Assembly (NCBI GenBank): GCA_003483885.1
Contig: DMXI01000137.1
Location: 1 to 9,350, forward strand
DNA length: 9,350 bases
Reading direction: 5' to 3'
Source: Microscillaceae bacterium
GTDB lineage: Bacteria > Bacteroidota > Bacteroidia > Cytophagales > Microscillaceae
In this document: positions 6,153-9,350 of the stretch, piece by piece
Position numbering within the stretch: the stretch's first letter is position 1
Layout: each line of letters opens with the position of its first letter
Made by a program: the position numbers and the translations under genes
Notes under the pieces: model-generated
What the model was told of the DNA's origin: nothing
Databases searched by the model: none
The model's input: the letters and a program-made list of their open reading frames with translations, nothing else

Positions 6153-7862
6153 ATGCAAAAAAGATGGATTTTTAAGGATCAGCCTGACTCCAAAATAGTA
6201 AAAAAACTGGCCCAATCACTTGAAATTGGTGATTCTATGGCCACTTTGCTGGCCCAACGGGGTATAGATACTTTTGACGAAGCCAAACAGTTTTTTCGCC
6301 CTTCGTTGCAAGAACATTTGCATGATCCATTTTTAATGCAAGACATGGCCAAAGCCGTTACCCGCCTGGAGAAAGCCTTGACAAACCAGGAAAAGATCTT
6401 AATCTACGGTGATTATGATGTAGATGGTACTACTTCGGTATCGTTGGTGTACGGTTTTTTGGAACAATACCACCCCCACTTAGATTATTACATTCCTGAT
6501 CGTTATCTGGAAGGCTACGGTATTTCTAAAACCTCTATCGACTGGGCCAAAGAAAATGGTTTTTCACTGGTGATTGCCCTCGATTGTGGCATTAAGTCGG
6601 TAGAACTGATGGACTATGCCAATACTCAAGGGATTGACTACATTATTTGTGATCACCACTTGCCCGGAGAGCAAATACCTAAAGCACACGCTGTACTAGA
6701 CCCCAAGCGCAAAGATTGTCGTTATCCGTTCAAAGAACTCTCGGGTTGTGGGGTGGGCTTTAAGCTTATGCAAGCCTATTGCGAAAAAAATGATATTTCG
6801 GTAGAAAAGCTCTATCCCTTTTTGGATTTACTGGTCATTAGCATTGCTTGCGACATTGTACCCATTATTGGCGAAAACCGGGTATTGGCCTTTTATGGGC
6901 TACGCCAGCTCAACCAAACTCAAAGAATTGGCCTAAAAGCGCTCATAGATGTAGCAAAGTTTAGTGATGACACCGTACTGAACATATCCAACGTAGTTTT
7001 TGGTTTGGGGCCGCGCATCAATGCCGCGGGTAGAATTCAACATGCCAAGAAAGCCGTTATGTTGTTGGTATCGGGCAATAAACGGGAAGCAGATTATGTA
7101 GCCGAATTGATCAACAAAGACAATATACAACGTCGTGACTTGGATACGAGCATTACTGAAGAGGCATTGTCTATGATCCATCAAAATCGCTTAGAAACTG
7201 CCAAAACCACGGTGTTGTTCAAGGAAAATTGGCACAAAGGGGTCATTGGCATTGTAGCTTCACGATGCATAGAAAGCTATCATCGCCCTACAGTTATTCT
7301 AACCCAGCACAATGGCAAAGCGACGGGTTCGGCTCGATCGGTGCCTGGCTTTGATCTTTATCAGGCCATCGAATCTTGTTCAGATTTGCTGGAGCAGTTT
7401 GGAGGTCATATGCATGCGGCTGGCCTCACAATGCAGGTAGAAAACATTGATCACTTCCGAAAAAGATTTGAGGAAGTGGTAGCCAAAAGCATCAATGACG
7501 ACCAACTGACCCCATTGATAGACATAGATGCGAAATTGAGTTTAGACGATATCACTGGGAAATTTTATCGTATCTTGCAGCAATTTGCCCCATTTGGCCC
7601 AGCCAATATGCGCCCAGTGTTCGTAAGCGAAGAATTATATGCCGAGTACCCCAAATTATTAAAGGAAAAGCATGTAAAGTTTCGTACTCGCCAAAAGGGT
7701 TCATCGGCTTTTTTTGATGCCATTGGCTTTGGAATGCCAGAGTATTTTGAGCGAATTGCCAATGGGGAAAAATTTGCGTTGTGTTACAACATTGACGAAA
7801 ATCGCTATCGGGGACAAACCTCGTTGCAATTGAGAATAAAGGACATTAAGTTTTATGATTAG
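6153..7862 (+). CDS. recJ: Single-stranded-DNA-specific exonuclease RecJ
   Basis: RecJ degrades single-stranded DNA 5' to 3' in the cytoplasm, serving recombination repair with RecQ/RecFOR, base excision and mismatch repair. With the start at 6153 the protein has 569 residues, normal for the family. The DHH domain shows YGDYDVDGTTS (85-95), LDCG (144-147), the DHH triad (167-169) and CDIVP (Asp234), which supply the metal ligands; the DHHA1 part shows GPRINAAGR (286-294), WHKGVIGIVASR (360-371), GSARSVPGFD (392-401) and FGGHMHAAG (416-424). All are intact. The start is set at MQKRWIFKDQ because Bacteroidota RecJ proteins begin this way; an in-frame ATG at 6108 would add 15 unconserved residues. 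It is 95 bp ahead of lptB, separated by an elaborate inverted repeat whose first arm contains two bases of the recJ stop codon. Confidence 0.95.
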   Translation: MQKRWIFKDQPDSKIVKKLAQSLEIGDSMATLLAQRGIDTFDEAKQFFRPSLQEHLHDPFLMQDMAKAVTRLEKALTNQEKILIYGDYDVDGTTSVSLVYGFLEQYHPHLDYYIPDRYLEGYGISKTSIDWAKENGFSLVIALDCGIKSVELMDYANTQGIDYIICDHHLPGEQIPKAHAVLDPKRKDCRYPFKELSGCGVGFKLMQAYCEKNDISVEKLYPFLDLLVISIACDIVPIIGENRVLAFYGLRQLNQTQRIGLKALIDVAKFSDDTVLNISNVVFGLGPRINAAGRIQHAKKAVMLLVSGNKREADYVAELINKDNIQRRDLDTSITEEALSMIHQNRLETAKTTVLFKENWHKGVIGIVASRCIESYHRPTVILTQHNGKATGSARSVPGFDLYQAIESCSDLLEQFGGHMHAAGLTMQVENIDHFRKRFEEVVAKSINDDQLTPLIDIDAKLSLDDITGKFYRILQQFAPFGPANMRPVFVSEELYAEYPKLLKEKHVKFRTRQKGSSAFFDAIGFGMPEYFERIANGEKFALCYNIDENRYRGQTSLQLRIKDIKFYD

Positions 7863-7945
7863 TCCACGGTCAATAGTCAACCGTCCACAGTTTTTTTGCT
7901 GAAACTACATTTTACCTGTGGACCATCGACCGTGGTCTGTGGACT
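7861..7945 (+). repeat. 85-bp inverted repeat built of GTCnAYn heptamers between recJ and lptB
   Basis: The left arm (7861-7890) reads as four head-to-tail 7-mers from 7862: GTCCACG, GTCAATA, GTCAACC, GTCCACA. The right arm (7916-7945), read on the minus strand from 7944, gives GTCCACA, GACCACG, GTCGATG, GTCCACA. Seven of the eight fit GTC-N-A-Y-N and the eighth has one change. The outer and inner 7-8 bases of the arms pair perfectly (AGTCCAC and TCCACAG with their complements); the middle pairs poorly. A 25-nt AT-rich loop starting with seven T lies between. It fills nearly the whole recJ-lptB spacer, resembles a REP-type intergenic palindrome, and could act as an mRNA-stabilising or attenuating hairpin. 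T7 after the left arm is not preceded by a stem of its own. Confidence 0.8.
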
Positions 7946-7957
7946 CAAAAAAGAAAT

Positions 7958-8776
7958 ATGAAATTAGTTGCGGAGAATTTAGTTAAGAGATACCGGGGAA
8001 AGGCCGTAGTAGACCACGTATCTATCGAGGTAAACCAAGGAGAAATCGTAGGTATGTTAGGCCCCAATGGTGCGGGTAAAACGACTACTTTTTATATGGT
8101 AGTGGGGCTTATTAAGCCCAATAAAGGCAAAGTATACCTAGATACTGAAGACATTACCAAACTACCCGTCTACAAAAGAGCGCGTAAAGGAATTGGATAT
8201 TTGGCCCAGGATGAATCGGTTTTCCGGGGTTTAACGGTAGAAGAAAATATTCGCGCAGTATTGCAAATGACCAAGTTGAGCGTCAAAGAGCAACGCGAAA
8301 GAGTAGATGCGCTCATTGACGAATTTAACCTACACAAAGTACGCAAGAGTTTTGGAAAGGTACTTTCGGGAGGAGAACGTCGCCGCACCGAAATTGCCCG
8401 CACGCTGGCTGTAAACCCTAAATTTGTATTGCTCGACGAACCTTTTGCCGGAGTAGATCCTCTGGCAGTAGAAGAAATCCAAAGCATTATTTATCATCTT
8501 AAGCACAAAAATATTGGCATCCTTATTACTGATCATAATGCCGATGCTATTTTATCTATTACCGATCGTTCGTATGTGATGTCACTAGGGAAACGCTTTG
8601 CTGATGGCCCACCTGAAGAATTAGTAGAAAACGAAATGGTAAAAGAGTATTACCTGGGTAGAAACTACACCCTCAATCGTAAATTCCGTAAGGAAGATAT
8701 TCAGTTGAAAATAGATGAGGAAGAAAGACGCAAAAATGCGGGAAAAGGTGATTTAAAAGCTGGATCGTTAGATTGA
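7958..8776 (+). CDS. lptB: LPS export ABC transporter ATP-binding protein LptB
   Basis: LptB is the cytoplasmic ATPase dimer that, with LptF and LptG, extracts lipopolysaccharide from the inner membrane and drives it along the Lpt bridge to the outer membrane. The 272-residue sequence shows Walker A GPNGAGKTT (35-43), the Q-loop glutamine in YLAQDESVFRGLTVEENI (Gln84), signature LSGGERRR (136-143), Walker B FVLLDEP with catalytic Glu161, D-loop AGVDPLAV, and switch His193 in ITDHN. YLAQDESVFRGLTVEENI and the AGVDPLAVEEIQ stretch are particular to LptB rather than to amino-acid-transport ATPases. The protein ends in a charged extension of about 30 residues (from 241, KFRKEDIQLKIDEEERRKN...) absent from the 241-residue E. 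coli protein but seen in Bacteroidota. The start follows the inverted repeat by 12 bp; LptF and LptG genes are not in the window. An intrinsic terminator follows. Confidence 0.95.
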   Translation: MKLVAENLVKRYRGKAVVDHVSIEVNQGEIVGMLGPNGAGKTTTFYMVVGLIKPNKGKVYLDTEDITKLPVYKRARKGIGYLAQDESVFRGLTVEENIRAVLQMTKLSVKEQRERVDALIDEFNLHKVRKSFGKVLSGGERRRTEIARTLAVNPKFVLLDEPFAGVDPLAVEEIQSIIYHLKHKNIGILITDHNADAILSITDRSYVMSLGKRFADGPPEELVENEMVKEYYLGRNYTLNRKFRKEDIQLKIDEEERRKNAGKGDLKAGSLD

Positions 8777-8858
8777 AAAAAGCATCTGCGGGATAACGCT
8801 TCTAATACTGAAGAAAATATAACAGCAAAATAGTTTGATACAACCAGACAAAATATAC

Positions 8859-8894
8859 AAGAGAGTGCTCCTACCAGGTAAGCACTCTCTTTTT
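8859..8894 (+). terminator. Intrinsic terminator after lptB
   Basis: AAGAGAGTGCT (8859-8869) and AGCACTCTCTT (8881-8891) are perfect complements with an 11-nt loop, and the stem runs into a T5 tract (8890-8894). Outer bases ATACAA and TTGTAT can extend the helix around the T-run on the opposite strand. It lies 83 bp after the lptB stop and should end the recJ-lptB transcript. Confidence 0.9.
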
Positions 8895-8968
8895 GTATAA
8901 ATCAAACCCCAAAAACTACCTTGGCTCATTGATTTCTCCAGTCTTAGAGGATTATTATGGTAAAATTT

Positions 8969-9134
8969 AATGATCATTCGAAACTAAATTTTATATTTGA
9001 ATGATACAATGGCAATGATTGCCTCTATTCTATCATAGGTAGCTTCGCTTAAATTGAGAGTTACCAATCCCAATGTTTTAGATAGGGTAATATCCTTATC
9101 AGGATTTTATAAGGATAAGCAGTTGTGAACAACT
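8969..9134 (+). repeat. Cluster of dyad symmetries upstream of the GH3 gene
   Basis: The gene-free stretch 8895-9235 has no credible reading frame but holds successive dyads: a 10-bp palindrome AATGATCATT (8969-8978); ATCATTCGAAA with TTTGAATGAT (8973-8983 and 8996-9005, one bulge); GGCAA/TTGCC (9011-9023); GGTAGC/GTTACC with one G-U pair (9038-9043, 9060-9065); TATCCTTAT/ATAAGGATA, perfect 9 bp (9091-9099, 9109-9117); and AGTTGT-GA-ACAACT (9121-9134). AATGAT occurs three times directly and once inverted. It may be a structured leader RNA, a small RNA, or a regulator-binding region; no known riboswitch is recognised. Confidence 0.45.
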
Positions 9135-9183
9135 TATTTTCATTAAATGGAATTTGTCTGTACATATTTTAAAACAATCCGTC

Positions 9184-9191
9184 TATTTTTG
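9184..9191 (+). promoter_or_regulatory. Candidate -7 promoter element of the GH3 gene
   Basis: TATTTTTG fits the Bacteroidota TAnnTTTG element and lies 44 bp before the ATG at 9236. The nearest TTTG (9153-9156) is 27 bp upstream, longer than the usual spacing of about 19-23, so support is partial. If it is the promoter, the dyad cluster lies upstream of transcription and would be DNA-level, not leader RNA. Confidence 0.35.
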
Positions 9192-9235
9192 CCATTTAAT
9201 TAATTGCTAAGGAATACAATTTTTAATGAGTTAAT

Positions 9236-9350
9236 ATGAGCATAGTCGAAAATGTCATTCGTTGGGGTTTAAGAAGGCGCTGGCCTAAGATCAAGCACTT
9301 TATGAAACACCCCGAGGAAGTACAACAACGTATGTTCACGAAGTTGGTGG
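9236..9350 (+). CDS. GH3 (auxin-responsive promoter) family protein, 5' part
   Basis: The first 38 codons of a gene running off the window. The peptide MSIVENVIRWGLRRRWPKIK, then HFMKHPEEVQQRMFTKLV, matches the N-terminal helix of bacterial GH3-family proteins of Bacteroidota, which typically start MSI...I.....R...IE.FM..P.EVQ....L. GH3 enzymes belong to the ANL adenylating superfamily; the plant members join amino acids to jasmonate or auxin. The bacterial substrate is unknown. ATP and acyl-binding motifs lie beyond the window end and cannot be checked. The gene follows lptB on the same strand but after a strong terminator and 459 bp, so it is probably a separate transcript. A three-codon frame (ATG AGT TAA, 9226-9234) precedes it and is probably incidental. 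Confidence 0.8.
   Translation, partial: MSIVENVIRWGLRRRWPKIKHFMKHPEEVQQRMFTKLV

Noticed and set aside
5992..6198. Plus-strand 68-codon frame overlapping the recJ start
   Set aside because: Shadow frame; it overlaps the first codons of recJ in another phase and its composition is not coding-like.
7883..7897. T7 run after the left heptad arm as an intrinsic terminator of recJ
   Set aside because: The left arm alone has no good self-complementary stem directly before the T-run; pairing is with the distant right arm, which lies after it.
8170..8536. Minus-strand frames inside lptB
   Set aside because: Antisense of well-conserved ABC motifs; no independent evidence.
8768..8977. Minus-strand 69-codon frame after lptB
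   Set aside because: It runs through the intrinsic terminator and has no protein-like features beyond chance.

Overview
The window looks like chromosome of a marine Bacteroidota, most likely a Cytophagales member of the Microscilla type. This rests on the family content (SiaC/DUF1987-type phosphoprotein, START-like SRPBCC protein, GH3-family enzyme beside lptB), AT-rich intergenic DNA, the near absence of Shine-Dalgarno sequences and occasional TAnnTTTG-like promoter elements. The organism assignment is inference; no rRNA or tRNA is present to anchor it.

Left part (1-2270, + strand): a SiaC-like regulatory phosphoprotein, an SRPBCC protein whose start codon abuts one arm of a perfect 13-bp inverted repeat, and an unrecognised exported protein. 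Just downstream lies a stop-truncated fragment (about 2325-2465) of a second, diverged copy of the SRPBCC gene.

Middle part (2489-5955, - strand): an 843-residue protein of unknown function (disordered N-terminus, beta-rich block, two long coiled coils, one hydrophobic segment, beta-rich C-terminus), followed on the same strand by a membrane protein with a PH-like tail. The membrane protein is split by a frameshift that must lie in a 31-nt window (2785-2815). A further short reading frame (5952 to about 6107) overlaps the start of the large gene by ATGA and may be the remnant of a lost upstream gene. This block reads as accessory DNA: AT-rich, lysine-rich, on the opposite strand to its neighbours, and flanked by broken genes.

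Right part (6153-9350, + strand): core genes recJ (single-strand 5'-3' exonuclease), lptB (ATPase of the LPS exporter) and the first 38 codons of a GH3-family protein. recJ and lptB are separated only by an 85-bp inverted repeat whose two arms are each made of four GTCnAYn heptamers; it is the most unusual DNA structure in the window. A clear intrinsic terminator follows lptB, and the 340 bp before the GH3 gene hold a run of dyad symmetries.

No complete new system is demonstrable. The best candidates for something undescribed are the heptad-built inverted repeat and the 843-aa protein with its membrane partner.
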